Part shown: piece after piece, positions 21,016-30,225 of the stretch | Layout of the letters: each line of letters begins with the position of its first letter | Numbering within the stretch: position 1 is the stretch's first letter | From: Sphingobium sp. YR768 | GTDB lineage: Bacteria > Pseudomonadota > Alphaproteobacteria > Sphingomonadales > Sphingomonadaceae | Direction of reading: 5' to 3' | DNA: 64,000 bases | NCBI RefSeq assembly: GCF_900111125.1 | Contig: NZ_FOGE01000008.1 | Coordinates: 114,245-178,244, forward strand | The notes under the pieces: model-generated | Database searches by the model: none | What the model was told of the DNA's origin: nothing | Seen by the model: only the letters and a program-made list of their open reading frames with translations | Translations under genes and position numbers: made by a program

Positions 21016-22149
21016 ATGGCGGAATTGGAACATGCTCACCCGGTGCGCGCAGCGGTGGTTCGCGAAAAGGGCGGCGAGTTCCTGCTCGAGAACGTCAGGC
21101 TCGGAGCACCAAAGCCAACCGAGGTACTCGTCCGGGTCGTCGCGAGTGGTGTCTGCCATACCGACATGGTGGTGCGGAATCAGGATTTTACCGCTCCACT
21201 CCCTATGATCCTGGGCCATGAAGGCTCCGGGGTCGTCGAAGCGATCGGTTCAGATGTCACCACGATCGCGCCGGGCGACCATGTCGTGATGACCTATATG
21301 TCTTGCGGTTTGTGCGACACGTGCGAATCGGGCCATCCGGCGCACTGCGAGCATATGGGGCCGCTCAACTTCGGCGGAGGACGACTGGACGGAACAAGCT
21401 CTGCCACCGACGAACACGACCATCCTGTTCATGACCATTTTTTCGGGCAATCGGCGTTTGCAGAATATGCGCTCGCCAACGAGCGCAACGTCGTGCGCGT
21501 GCCCAAGGACGTGCCATTGGAACTGCTTGGTCCGCTAGGCTGCGGCATTCAGACGGGCGCGGGCTCAGTGCTCAACGCGCTCAAGGTCCGCGCCGGATCC
21601 AGCTTCGTTGCTTTTGGCACAGGGGCTGTCGGGCTGTCGGCGATCATGGCTGCCAAGGTCGCAGGTGCTACAACCATCATCGCGGTTGACGTGAACCCGG
21701 CCCGCCTCGCGCTCGCCCGCGAACTTGGAGCCACACATATAATCAACAGTCGCGAGGTCGATGCTACCGAGACGGTGCGCGAAATAACCGGCGGGGGTGC
21801 CGACTTCGCGCTGGAGGCGAGCGGTCGGCCAGAGGTCCTGCGCCAGGCGATAGACTCCCTCGGCATCTTCGGGACCTGCGGGATCGTAGGCGCAACCAAG
21901 GAAGGTACAGAAGTGGCCTTCAACGTCAACGACGTTATGATCCCAGGCCGTCGTATCATGGGCATTGTTCAGGGGGATGTAGTCGCCAAGACATTCATTC
22001 CGGTCATGATCGACCTGTACAAACAGGGGCGCTTCCCGTTCGACCGTCTTGTGCGCTTCTACGATTTTACGGATATCAATCAGGCGATTGAGGATTCCGA
22101 GCGCGGCGTTACCATCAAGCCGATTCTGCGAATCCAGCCAGTCGCCTGA
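21016..22149 (+). CDS. zinc-dependent aryl-alcohol dehydrogenase
   Basis: Medium-chain alcohol dehydrogenase, 377 aa. Catalytic-zinc Cys lies in GVCHTD and His in GHEGSG; four structural-zinc cysteines lie in CGLCDTCESGHPAHC; the NAD site contains GTGAVG. The pattern matches benzyl/aryl-alcohol dehydrogenases. AGGAGA 6 bp before ATG 21016 sets the start. It likely makes the aldehyde used by the divergently encoded aldehyde dehydrogenase. Confidence 0.9.
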   Translation: MAELEHAHPVRAAVVREKGGEFLLENVRLGAPKPTEVLVRVVASGVCHTDMVVRNQDFTAPLPMILGHEGSGVVEAIGSDVTTIAPGDHVVMTYMSCGLCDTCESGHPAHCEHMGPLNFGGGRLDGTSSATDEHDHPVHDHFFGQSAFAEYALANERNVVRVPKDVPLELLGPLGCGIQTGAGSVLNALKVRAGSSFVAFGTGAVGLSAIMAAKVAGATTIIAVDVNPARLALARELGATHIINSREVDATETVREITGGGADFALEASGRPEVLRQAIDSLGIFGTCGIVGATKEGTEVAFNVNDVMIPGRRIMGIVQGDVVAKTFIPVMIDLYKQGRFPFDRLVRFYDFTDINQAIEDSERGVTIKPILRIQPVA

Positions 22150-22160
22150 CGGACGATAGG

Positions 22161-22186
22161 CGCGACGGCCAGCCATGGCCGTCGCG
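22161..22186. terminator. perfect hairpin between alcohol dehydrogenase and FMN reductase genes
   Basis: 10-bp perfect GC-rich arms and a 6-nt loop starting 11 bp after the stop codon. No T-run follows. It may stabilise or partly terminate the upstream mRNA. Confidence 0.5.
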
Positions 22187-22252
22187 TCCGGCTGGGTCGA
22201 AGAAAAGCGCTTGATACAATAAATGAAGGCAATTTTTGCCACGGAGACTGAT

Positions 22253-22819
22253 ATGGCAGAACTTCCTACGGTCGGCATCTTGGTCGGCAGCTTGCAACGT
22301 GACGGCCTCAGCAGAAAACTAGCGAAGTCCGTGATCTCCCTGGCCGATGATCGCGTGAAGATGCGGATCATAGAGATCGGCGACCTGCCGTTATACAATC
22401 CCGAACTCGAGGATGAAGGCGTGATGGCCTGGCAGCGTTTCCGTGGCGAGGTCACGCCTCTTGATGGTATCCTGTTCGTCACGCCGGAGTATAACCGGTC
22501 CGTTCCGGCCGCGCTCAAGAACGCCATCGATGTTGGATCCCGGCCCTATGGTCAGAGCGTTTGGGCGGGCAAGCCGGCCGGCATTCTGTCGCAGTCACCA
22601 GGCGCGCTTGGGGCGTTCGGGGCTAACCACCATCTCCGCCAGAGCCTCGTCTTCCTCGACATGCCCGCGATGCAGCAACCAGAGGCCTATCTTGGCCACT
22701 CGGCCGATCTTTTCACAGCAGAGGGAAGCCTGGTCGAGGGATCCGGCAAAACGTTCATATCCTCCTTCATTACTGCTTTTGCAGCCTGGGTAAGCCACTA
22801 CCCCGCTAGCAAGGCATAG
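22253..22819 (+). CDS. NADPH-dependent FMN reductase
   Basis: 188 aa flavodoxin-like quinone/chromate-type reductase. It has the FMN phosphate loop GSLQRDGLSRKLA and TPEYNRSVPAALKNAIDVGSR, the family hallmark. GGAGA upstream favours ATG 22253 over 22223. It is followed 3 bp later by the beta-glucosidase gene. It may reduce quinones arising from the aromatic aglycone; that role is inferred. Confidence 0.88.
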   Translation: MAELPTVGILVGSLQRDGLSRKLAKSVISLADDRVKMRIIEIGDLPLYNPELEDEGVMAWQRFRGEVTPLDGILFVTPEYNRSVPAALKNAIDVGSRPYGQSVWAGKPAGILSQSPGALGAFGANHHLRQSLVFLDMPAMQQPEAYLGHSADLFTAEGSLVEGSGKTFISSFITAFAAWVSHYPASKA

Positions 22820-22822
22820 GCG

Positions 22823-24292
22823 ATGTGGCGGCGCTTCCTGCTCGCGACAATGGCTGCAACCATGTCCAGTAGCGTGTCGGCGGAGCCGGCACCGGAACCC
22901 TTCCGCTGGGGGGCCGCCTCTGCTGCCTATCAGGTGGAGGGCGCGGTCGCTGCTGATGGTAAGGGTCGATCGATATGGGACCATTATCTCGACGACCTTG
23001 ATCTCGCAGGCCCTGGCATGTCGGGGGCTGTTGCCATCAACTTCTACGACAGGACGCAGTATCTCAAGGATATCGCGCTCATGAAGCAGATGGGGCTGAC
23101 AAGCTATCGCTTCTCGATTTCCTGGCCTCGCATCATCCCCGACGGGGTCGGCCCTGCGAACCCGGCAGCGATAGCACATTACCGGGAGTTTATCGATGAT
23201 CTGAAGGCTGCCGGCATCCAACCAATGCTGACCCTCTACCATTGGGATATGCCGCTATCACTGGCACGGGCTGGCGGATGGGAAAATCGCGCCTCAATCG
23301 ATTGGTTTCGTCATTATGCGGACGTGGTCTTCGACAACTTCCATGATCAGGTCGATCTATATGTTCTGGTTAACGAACCGTTGGTGGAGCGGGCGATGAA
23401 GAAGCTGGCCGAGCAGCGTATGGTTGGCGGCAAAGGCGCGTTTGCAATCGTGCCGCCGGCCAGCGACCTTCCCGGCGCTCTTCGGACCTTCAATCACCTC
23501 TTGCTTGCATCTGCGGCAGCAAAGAAGAGCTTCGATGCGAAGGGATATGCTGGTCGGCTGGGTCTCGCCCTCCCTCTCTTCCCCACGCTAACCGAAGCTG
23601 GCGCGTCCCCTGCGGATCGGAAAGTGGCGCAACTGGCTGACGGCGTGATGAACCGCTGGTTTCTGGATGCCATGTACAAGGGCAGCTATCCAGCGGATGT
23701 GCTTCAGGCCGTTTCGGCTTTGGGTGGCGACATCGACGTGCGTCCGGGGGACGCTGCCGCAATACATGCTGCCGATTTCGATTATCTTGGTATCAATTTC
23801 TATTCACCGCTCTTCATCCGCCATACTGCGGACGCGGCGACCGATGGATATGCTGCCGAGATGTTCGTCCCCAAGGGCGTTTACGCGGCCTATAATGGCC
23901 CCGTGCGTCCGGACCAGTTCACCGCCCTTTTGGACCGCATCCGCATCGAATATGGAAACCCTCCTGTTTTCATCACCGAGAACGGCGCAGGCTTTCCAGG
24001 TGACGATGAAATGACCGATGGCGCGGTTAACGATCGCAAGCGTTGCAAATATCTTGTCGACCATATCGCCGCCATGAAGAAAGCCATGACCAACGGTGCC
24101 GATGTGCGCGGTTATCATGTCTGGTCCAGCCACGATAATCTTGAATGGCTGTTTGGATATGGCAGTCGGTTCGGCATGATCCATGTCGACTTCAATACGC
24201 AAAAACGTACACCGAAACTGAGCGCTGGGATATATTCGCAGATCATCAGCGGAAGAGCCGTGACGACGGCCGCCTGCGATGTGCAACCATAG
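22823..24292 (+). CDS. secreted GH1 beta-glucosidase
   Basis: 489 aa glycoside hydrolase family 1 with a signal peptide cleaved near SVSA-EPAP (residue 20). Acid/base Glu185 is in LVNEP, nucleophile Glu386 in ITENG; QVEGA, SWPRI and YLGINFYSP are present. It hydrolyses beta-glucosides outside the cytoplasm. Only 3 bp separate it from the FMN reductase, and the alcohol dehydrogenase is upstream, pointing to aryl-glucosides (salicin or coniferin type) as possible substrates. Confidence 0.92.
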   Translation: MWRRFLLATMAATMSSSVSAEPAPEPFRWGAASAAYQVEGAVAADGKGRSIWDHYLDDLDLAGPGMSGAVAINFYDRTQYLKDIALMKQMGLTSYRFSISWPRIIPDGVGPANPAAIAHYREFIDDLKAAGIQPMLTLYHWDMPLSLARAGGWENRASIDWFRHYADVVFDNFHDQVDLYVLVNEPLVERAMKKLAEQRMVGGKGAFAIVPPASDLPGALRTFNHLLLASAAAKKSFDAKGYAGRLGLALPLFPTLTEAGASPADRKVAQLADGVMNRWFLDAMYKGSYPADVLQAVSALGGDIDVRPGDAAAIHAADFDYLGINFYSPLFIRHTADAATDGYAAEMFVPKGVYAAYNGPVRPDQFTALLDRIRIEYGNPPVFITENGAGFPGDDEMTDGAVNDRKRCKYLVDHIAAMKKAMTNGADVRGYHVWSSHDNLEWLFGYGSRFGMIHVDFNTQKRTPKLSAGIYSQIISGRAVTTAACDVQP

Positions 24293-24492
24293 ACCGGTCG
24301 CTGAACTCCCCATCATTTTCGAGCCTGGCTTCAACAAATCTATTCGATAAGGTCAGGTCAGCCTGCAGATCGCGACGACCGCCGATTTCTTCGCGATCTC
24401 GGGGGCCGCAGCTGCAGCGCCTGAGAAATCCGTCGCCGCCTCGCTTGCGGCTGGACAGCCTAGACAAGGTGCAAGAGCTGGCCTCTACGGCT

Positions 24493-24556
24493 GCGGATCG
24501 GCGGATCGGCGGATCGGCGGATCGGCGGATCGGCGGATCGGCGGATCGGCGGATCG
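24493..24556. repeat. (GCGGATCG)8 octanucleotide tandem repeat
   Basis: Eight perfect 8-bp units in 64 bp, inside a ~540-bp intergenic region. The remainder of 24293-24772 shows no convincing gene. The unit length is not a multiple of three, and each copy contains a GATC. Slippage during replication should change copy number. Confidence 0.97.
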
Positions 24557-24772
24557 TTCACCATTTTTGCAGAGCAATTGAAACTTCGGCAACTATATAT
24601 GAAGCTAAATGCTTTACCGGCCCGGTTGTCCAAGCATCCCTGAGCAAGAACCTGCCAGAAACCGCAAACTGCCCGATCCTATCGCGCATCAACTCCGGCG
24701 GTTCTGACGAGATCATCGCACCGGGGAAAGCCACCGCAAACCACGCGGTTGAATGCGTCGCGCCTACCGATG

Positions 24773-24818
24773 CACAATATCAGGACGACCATGTACCACT
24801 GGTCGTCCTGATATTGTG
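24773..24818. terminator. long perfect hairpin downstream of outer-membrane barrel gene
   Basis: 19-bp perfect arms and an 8-nt loop, 16 bp beyond the stop codon of the leftward gene. No T-run on either side. The probable role is 3'-end formation or stabilisation. Confidence 0.65.
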
Positions 24819-24834
24819 TTGCAAGCATTCGACG

Positions 24835-25413
24835 TCAGAAATGGTAGGCGACACCGACCAGCGCCTGATGGCGATCGAACTTGCCACCGTTGCTCAGATC
24901 GCTGTAGCGATACTCCACCCGCGCCGACACCTTGTCGGTCACAAAGCGCTCGACGCCTCCACCAACGCCCCAGCCGTCAAACGTGTCGTGCCCGGATACG
25001 GCACCGTTCTGGACCTGTGCCCTCATATTCTCATAGCTTCCCCGAACATAGACGAGCGTTTTATCGCCCACTACATAACCCGCGCGGGCGCCTAGATCGA
25101 AGGAATAGTTAGGATCGATCAACGCTCCGCCGACGCGAGAAGCGTCATCGGGAGCGAGGTCGAAACCGGCTTCCACGCCCAGAACGATGTGGGGCGTCAC
25201 CTGATAGTCATATCCGGCGTACACGCCGCCAACGAAGCTCGCGCGTGACTCGTGCATTTCAAGGCGACCGACATCGGATGTCGTAGCCCCGATGCTGTCC
25301 TGATTCCAGCCTGCCTGTGCACCGACATAGGGGCCTTGGAAGCTTTCAGCGTTAGCTGGATTACAAACAAAGGCGGTTCCCAAGGCGACCGCACCGATGA
25401 TCATGTTCTTCAT
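24835..25413 (-). CDS. outer-membrane beta-barrel protein, opacity-porin type
   Basis: 192 aa with a signal peptide (MKNMIIGAVALGTAFVCNPANA) and about eight amphipathic strands in the OmpA-like/LomR barrel pattern. It opens GPYVGAQAGWNQD, contains FVGGVYAGYDYQ and DLGARAGYVVGD, and ends VGVAYHF with the C-terminal Phe needed for insertion. No periplasmic domain. Stands alone; function unknown beyond being a small outer-membrane barrel. Confidence 0.88.
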   Translation of the reverse strand: MKNMIIGAVALGTAFVCNPANAESFQGPYVGAQAGWNQDSIGATTSDVGRLEMHESRASFVGGVYAGYDYQVTPHIVLGVEAGFDLAPDDASRVGGALIDPNYSFDLGARAGYVVGDKTLVYVRGSYENMRAQVQNGAVSGHDTFDGWGVGGGVERFVTDKVSARVEYRYSDLSNGGKFDRHQALVGVAYHF

Positions 25414-25621
25414 GTTTTCTCACCCTTTTCCAACTTGTTTCAAGGTGAGTGCGAAATAGATATCACTGTGGAATGAGATAACTGCTCCGATAGGCGCGAG
25501 ACTGTCTCCAACATGGACACAATCAGGAATATCTTCACGACCCGTGTCATGCCGACGCCTTCTTCAAAGCGCCAAATCGTTTGTTCACGCGGACGGCAGG
25601 GTTTCCAGCAGGCGACCAACC

Positions 25622-25819
25622 ATGCTCAATCGCCACACAATAATGTCCGACAGGTTCAAGGCCCTTTCAGAAGCTGGCAAAGCGATGGCCGCCGTGCGAG
25701 GGACGATGACTGTCGTTGGCGCTGCCACTAAAGCAAACGCGCTTGCTAGACCGATACAGCCGACTGATCGGAAATATGCCCAGAATCTGCGCGACTCATC
25801 GATCGCGCAGATTCGATGA
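25622..25819 (+). CDS. possible small protein
   Basis: Up to 65 aa if started at 25622, or 58 aa from ATG 25643. A basic N-terminus, an Ala-rich middle (AGKAMAAVRGTMTVVGAATKANALA) and the ending YAQNLRDSSIAQIR look protein-like, and no overlapping gene explains the frame. No domain recognised and no strong ribosome site. Confidence 0.35.
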   Translation: MLNRHTIMSDRFKALSEAGKAMAAVRGTMTVVGAATKANALARPIQPTDRKYAQNLRDSSIAQIR

Positions 25820-25827
25820 AAGGACGT

Positions 25828-26190
25828 CTAATGTTTGGAGGTAGAACCCATCGACGAGGATGATTGGGAGAAAAGGCCCCGCATCATTTCCAGATGATCG
25901 TCGGAGAAGCCAGCCCTCTCAAACTCATACGCATCACGCTCGGTTATATAACCCATGCAGCGCATCATGACGGCCGTGCGCCTCAGCGTCTCGAGGCGCG
26001 GATTTGCGAGTCGGTAGTTTTGTGCTGGGCCGAAGATCATCTCCATGACTCTTTGCCGAGGCCGTTTCACGGCTCTTGCGGAAAAGAGCGGATCGCTCAG
26101 AGACAATATCAAAACCCGCTCTTCCTGAGCGGTGAAAAGGCCAGGTTCCGACGCGTCGGTGGAAAACGGCCTTCTAACTGTCTGTTGCAT
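25828..26190 (-). CDS. hypothetical protein, 120 aa
   Basis: Soluble, charged protein with no signal peptide or membrane helix. The sequence reads like a real gene (LFTAQEERVLILSLSDPLFSARAVKRPRQ, then NPRLETLRRTAVMMRC and ERAGFSDDHLEMMRGLF). GAGAGG lies 6 bp before ATG 26190. It is divergent from the LysR gene at 26300, which could regulate it. Function not recognised. Confidence 0.6.
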   Translation of the reverse strand: MQQTVRRPFSTDASEPGLFTAQEERVLILSLSDPLFSARAVKRPRQRVMEMIFGPAQNYRLANPRLETLRRTAVMMRCMGYITERDAYEFERAGFSDDHLEMMRGLFSQSSSSMGSTSKH

Positions 26191-26299
26191 GTTCGCCTCT
26201 CGAGACTGATGGTCTCGTTTATCGCGCCGCGCACTTGAGGGTAGAGAGGCTATCTGGCACAGAGCGTTTCCTACATGGCCACAATGGCATCTTGCATTC

Positions 26300-27205
26300 A
26301 TGGATTTCTACGATCTTCAAAGCTTTGCACTGGTGGTGCGATACGGTGGCTTTTCTGCGGCTGAACGCGCGACTGGAGAAACCCGCGGGAAACTATCCAA
26401 ACGCGTCGCAAAGCTGGAGGATGAGCTGGGCACGCGCCTTCTCGAGCGTTCAACGCGAAGCATCAGGATTACCGATGCGGGGCAGCAAATCTATCAACAG
26501 TGCGAGATCATCCAGCAGAGCCTCGAGACGACCCGCGCTATCGCAGCCCATACCCGGGACGATGTAAGTGGCACATTGCGGATTGCGTGCCCACCTGGGC
26601 TGGCCCGCTATCTGGGTTCCCAGACGTTAGGCTCGTTCCTTGTGCGGCATCCCAACGTGCGCGTGTTCATGGATCTCACCGGTCGGCGTGTCGACATCAT
26701 CCGTGAAGGATATGACGTCGCCTTCCGCATCGATCTCAAGCCGGAGTCCGATCTGTCATTGACGATGCGTCAGATCGGGCGCAGCCGCAGGATGCTGGTT
26801 GCCAGTCCCGCCTATCTCGAACAGGTGGCGCCGATCACGATCGACACCCTCCCCCAGGGCGCGACGCTCACTATAGGGGACCATGTGGATCATGATCGGT
26901 GGGACTTGGTAAATGATGCTGGAGAGGCAAGGCGAGTGGTACATCGACCACGCCTGTGCAGCAACGACTCCATGATCATAAGAGAGGCCGCACTGGATGG
27001 GCTCGGGGTAGCGCTGCTCCACGAGCAGAATTGCGTGGCAGACGTAGAGGCCGGACGATTGGCGCGGGTGTTACCGAACCTGCATACGGTCGATGGCCTG
27101 GTGCATATGGTCTTTGCCACGCGCCAGGGCATGCCTGCCGCACAGCGTGCCTTCATCGATCATTACGCCAATCAGAGCTTCTTTTCAGAAGTCGTCACCA
27201 GCTGA
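26300..27205 (+). CDS. LysR family transcriptional regulator
   Basis: 301 aa. LysR helix-turn-helix in the first 60 residues (YDLQSFALVVRYGGFSAAERATG) followed by a periplasmic-binding-like effector domain (GTLRIACPPG, VDIIREGYDVAFRID). It belongs to the subgroup that often regulates an adjacent oxidoreductase. It precedes the dioxygenase gene by 132 bp in the same direction and is divergent from the 120-aa gene. Confidence 0.92.
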   Translation: MDFYDLQSFALVVRYGGFSAAERATGETRGKLSKRVAKLEDELGTRLLERSTRSIRITDAGQQIYQQCEIIQQSLETTRAIAAHTRDDVSGTLRIACPPGLARYLGSQTLGSFLVRHPNVRVFMDLTGRRVDIIREGYDVAFRIDLKPESDLSLTMRQIGRSRRMLVASPAYLEQVAPITIDTLPQGATLTIGDHVDHDRWDLVNDAGEARRVVHRPRLCSNDSMIIREAALDGLGVALLHEQNCVADVEAGRLARVLPNLHTVDGLVHMVFATRQGMPAAQRAFIDHYANQSFFSEVVTS

Positions 27206-27337
27206 TCGCCCGATAGCGGCACACGAAGGCGGCAATGGGCATGGTATGCAAAAACGGATAGGTGATGCCCTAAAATAGTGAATATCTCAGCGGTTTGGGA
27301 TGCGCCATAAGCATGGAAAGCAAATTGCGAGGTTGTC

Positions 27338-28129
27338 ATGCTTCCTTCTCTTTTCGTATCCCATGGGGCACCAACATTCCCCCTCACCGATGCCCCGGCG
27401 CGCACCTTCCTTGAAGGCTATGCCGCACTGCTTCCTCAATCACCCAAGGCGATACTCGTCATATCTGCCCATTGGGAGGCAGCAAATCCGACGATCAATA
27501 CGCCAGCGATCAATTCCACGATCCATGACTTTCACGGTTTCCCGGCCGAACTATATCGTATCCGCTATCCTGCTGCCGGTTCGGTCTGGCTCGCAGATAG
27601 GGTCACGGCACTCCTTTCGAGCGATGGAACGAAGGTCGAACGGGACAAGGAGCGCGGCCTCGATCACGGCGCCTGGGTGCCTCTTAGCCTTATGTTCCCA
27701 GATGCGAATATCCCGGTGGCCCAGCTTTCGGTCGAATCATCCAAAGATGCCGCTTATCACTACCGTCTGGGTCAGCTTCTCGCTCCATTGCGTGACGAAG
27801 ATGTGTTGATCGTCGGATCCGGAAGCTTCACGCACGACCTGTCGAGTTTTCGGGAATATTATCACGCTCTCCATGCGCCTGCCCCGCAGTGGGTGGATAA
27901 CTTCGCTGAATGGATGACAATCGCCCTCGAGCAGGAAAGGGTCGAGGATGTCCTCGACTATCGCGAGCGTGCTCCCTTTGCACGTCGCAACCACCCGACC
28001 GAAGAACATCTGCTCCCTCTGTTTGTCGCGATGGGCGCGGCAGGCGGTAAATTCCCAGAACATCTCCATGCCAGCACCACGCATGGCGTGTTGCGCATGG
28101 ACGCCTTCGCCTTTGGAGAAATCGCATGA
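27338..28129 (+). CDS. DODA-type extradiol dioxygenase (LigB superfamily)
   Basis: 263 aa class III ring-opening dioxygenase of the YgiD/4,5-DOPA family. Metal ligands are likely His9 (SHGAP), His45 (SAHWE) and His110 (LDHGAWVPL). It probably cleaves a catechol-like ring, though many members have unknown substrates. The stop overlaps the start of the following hydrolase gene by 4 bp. A degenerate copy of its central region is found at 50883-50998. Confidence 0.9.
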   Translation: MLPSLFVSHGAPTFPLTDAPARTFLEGYAALLPQSPKAILVISAHWEAANPTINTPAINSTIHDFHGFPAELYRIRYPAAGSVWLADRVTALLSSDGTKVERDKERGLDHGAWVPLSLMFPDANIPVAQLSVESSKDAAYHYRLGQLLAPLRDEDVLIVGSGSFTHDLSSFREYYHALHAPAPQWVDNFAEWMTIALEQERVEDVLDYRERAPFARRNHPTEEHLLPLFVAMGAAGGKFPEHLHASTTHGVLRMDAFAFGEIA

Positions 28130-28722
28130 CCAGACAACTTATCGTCGCTCTGCACGGTGTCGGATCCAACGCCCGTGACATGACCTCGGCCCTAAAACCG
28201 CTGACCGCGCAATCAGATGTTATCGCGCTAGATGGCCCCGAACCCTTCCATGCCAATAGCCTGGGTCGGCAGTGGTTCTCGGTTGCCGGGGTTACAGAAG
28301 CGAACCGTCCCGGTCGCGTTCAGGCCGCGATCCCGAAACTGCTCGAGATGCTGGATCGGGTCGCCCAGGACCATGGCGTGCGTCGCGACGACCTTGTGCT
28401 CACAGGCTTCAGCCAGGGCGCCATCATGACGCTTGCCCTCATCGCTGGCGGTCATTTCCACGGCCGCGCAGTTGCAATCGCAGGGCGGCTGGCCGCCGAA
28501 ACTGCCGCGCAGACCCAGCCCGCCAATCTGCTGCTGGTCCACGACCGGGACGATCCTGTCATGCCGCCGACCCTTTCCGTCGAGGCCGGCGCCGCACTCA
28601 GCCACGCGGGACATCAGGTCCATGGCGCATGGACCACAGGTGTCGGGCACGGCGTCGGCGAAGCGACCACTACCATCATCAATCGCTGGCTCGCAGGGGC
28701 CAATCTTCAAAACGCAGCCTGA
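28126..28722 (+). CDS. alpha/beta hydrolase, phospholipase/carboxylesterase family
   Basis: 198 aa serine hydrolase with LHGVGSNARD (oxyanion loop), nucleophile elbow GFSQGA and the C-terminal His in GVGHGVG; Asp is probably in HDRDDPV. The family covers carboxylesterases and acyl-protein thioesterases. It is translationally coupled to the dioxygenase, so it may act on an ester or lactone in the same small pathway. Confidence 0.88.
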   Translation: MTRQLIVALHGVGSNARDMTSALKPLTAQSDVIALDGPEPFHANSLGRQWFSVAGVTEANRPGRVQAAIPKLLEMLDRVAQDHGVRRDDLVLTGFSQGAIMTLALIAGGHFHGRAVAIAGRLAAETAAQTQPANLLLVHDRDDPVMPPTLSVEAGAALSHAGHQVHGAWTTGVGHGVGEATTTIINRWLAGANLQNAA

Positions 28723-28743
28723 AATTTACGAAAGGACATCACA

Positions 28744-29145
28744 ATGACCAACACAACCTCCTCCATCACGATTTGGACGCCACGGATTCTCTCGATTTTC
28801 CGCGTGGTGACCGCTCTTTTGTTTCTGAGCCATGGCATCGTGAAGCTATTCGGATTCCCTGCTGGCGCGGCCCCTGGCCAGGTTCCCCTGTTCACTCTGT
28901 TCGGCCTCGCCGGCGTTCTGGAACTGGCAGGTGGCTTCGCGGTGATGCTGGGCATCTTCACCCGCCCGATTGCCTTTCTACTTTCCGGCCAGATGGCGGT
29001 GGCTTATTTCATGGTACACTTGCCGATGGGCTTCTATCCCGTTCTCAACATGGGCGAACTCGCCATCCTCTTCTGCTTCAACTTCCTGTATCTGGCTTTT
29101 GCAGGAGCTGGTGCATGGAGCATCGACGCGAAGCGGGGTGCATGA
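28744..29145 (+). CDS. DoxX family membrane protein
   Basis: 133 aa with four transmembrane helices. The DoxX signature is visible in LLFLSHGIVKLFGFP and FGLAGVLELAGGFAVMLGIFTRPIAFLLSGQMAVAYF. DoxX proteins commonly accompany LysR/oxidoreductase sets; the exact role is uncertain. It lies 21 bp after the hydrolase and 6 bp before a LysR gene, so all are likely one transcript. Confidence 0.9.
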   Translation: MTNTTSSITIWTPRILSIFRVVTALLFLSHGIVKLFGFPAGAAPGQVPLFTLFGLAGVLELAGGFAVMLGIFTRPIAFLLSGQMAVAYFMVHLPMGFYPVLNMGELAILFCFNFLYLAFAGAGAWSIDAKRGA

Positions 29146-29151
29146 GGCAAA

Positions 29152-30039
29152 ATGCTCGACTGGGATGACATCCACACATTTCTCGCCATAGCGCGACACG
29201 GATCGCTATCCGCTGCCGCCCGGGCGCTTAAAGTCAGCCAGTCCACGATGAGCCGCCGGCTCGACCATCTCCATGGTCGGGTCGGCGCTACTCTTTTGGA
29301 GCGCACGCCGACCGGCTTCCGTCTCACAGCAGGAGGGTCGGCCATACTCGACCAGGCCATGCAGATGGAGGATGCGGCGCTGGCGTTGGAACGCACCATC
29401 GCAGGGGATGATCAAAGGCTAACAGGCATTGTCCGCGTAACTGCTGTTGAAACCTTTGCGGCGCATATCCTCACTGTGGGCATTGCATCGCTCCACCAGA
29501 CCCATCCTGGCATCTCCATCGAGCTCATCACCGATAATCGGTCGCTTAGTCTGGCCCGGCGCGAGGCAGACATCGCCGTGCGGCTCGGACGTTTCGACGC
29601 GCATGAAACCATCGTCCGCAAGATCGGCGACATGGCCTTTGGCGTCTATGCGTCCGGTGCGTATCTCGATCGGTTCGGCGCGCCCGATCGCTCGACGACC
29701 GGCGAAGGTCACAGAATCGTGAGGGTTCAAGATGATCTTGTCGACACGCCGGATGCGCGATGGTTCTCGGCGCGTTTCCCAAAGGCCGAAGTCGCCCTTT
29801 TCGCCAACAGCCGAGAGGTTCAGATGCGAGCGGTAGCTCGAGGCGTCGGGCTGGGCTTCCTGCCATGCTACGCGGCCGATACGGTCGATGCTCTCGTTCG
29901 CGTTCCGACCGCCGAAACCTTGATGCGTGAGATTTGGATGGGGGTTCATCAAGACACCCGGCACGCCCCACGAATCCAGGCCGTGCAAATGGCAATTATC
30001 GAAGCTGTGACGCAGGAAACAGGCCGATTACGACCATAA
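29152..30039 (+). CDS. LysR family transcriptional regulator
   Basis: 295 aa. N-terminal helix-turn-helix (LDWDDIHTFLAIARHGSLSAAARALKVSQSTMSRRLDHL) and a LysR substrate domain. Final gene of the dioxygenase/hydrolase/DoxX unit, 6 bp after DoxX. A decayed copy of its N-terminal coding region lies at 51012-51136, next to a decayed copy of the dioxygenase. Confidence 0.92.
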   Translation: MLDWDDIHTFLAIARHGSLSAAARALKVSQSTMSRRLDHLHGRVGATLLERTPTGFRLTAGGSAILDQAMQMEDAALALERTIAGDDQRLTGIVRVTAVETFAAHILTVGIASLHQTHPGISIELITDNRSLSLARREADIAVRLGRFDAHETIVRKIGDMAFGVYASGAYLDRFGAPDRSTTGEGHRIVRVQDDLVDTPDARWFSARFPKAEVALFANSREVQMRAVARGVGLGFLPCYAADTVDALVRVPTAETLMREIWMGVHQDTRHAPRIQAVQMAIIEAVTQETGRLRP

Positions 30040-30225
30040 TAGCCCGCCCAGTGGCAAGAAAGGGAGACAGACCATTGGCCATCTGCGCGAACGGAGACAG
30101 TTGACCATATGCCATCGAATGAGACGATATGCGCTGGCAACCGGACGAAGATAAATTAACGATAGGGAGATGTCTCGACCCAAGATATGCGGCCTATCGA
30201 GCATGGACTCTGCGGGGGGAACGGG

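Noticed and set aside
24493..24556. CRISPR-like array
   Set aside because: Units are 8 bp with no spacers; this is a simple tandem repeat.
24145..25095. Open frame on the + strand running through the octanucleotide repeat
   Set aside because: It starts inside the GH1 gene, translates the repeat as a run of Asp-Arg-Arg-Ile-Gly-Gly-type units, and ends antisense to the outer-membrane barrel gene.
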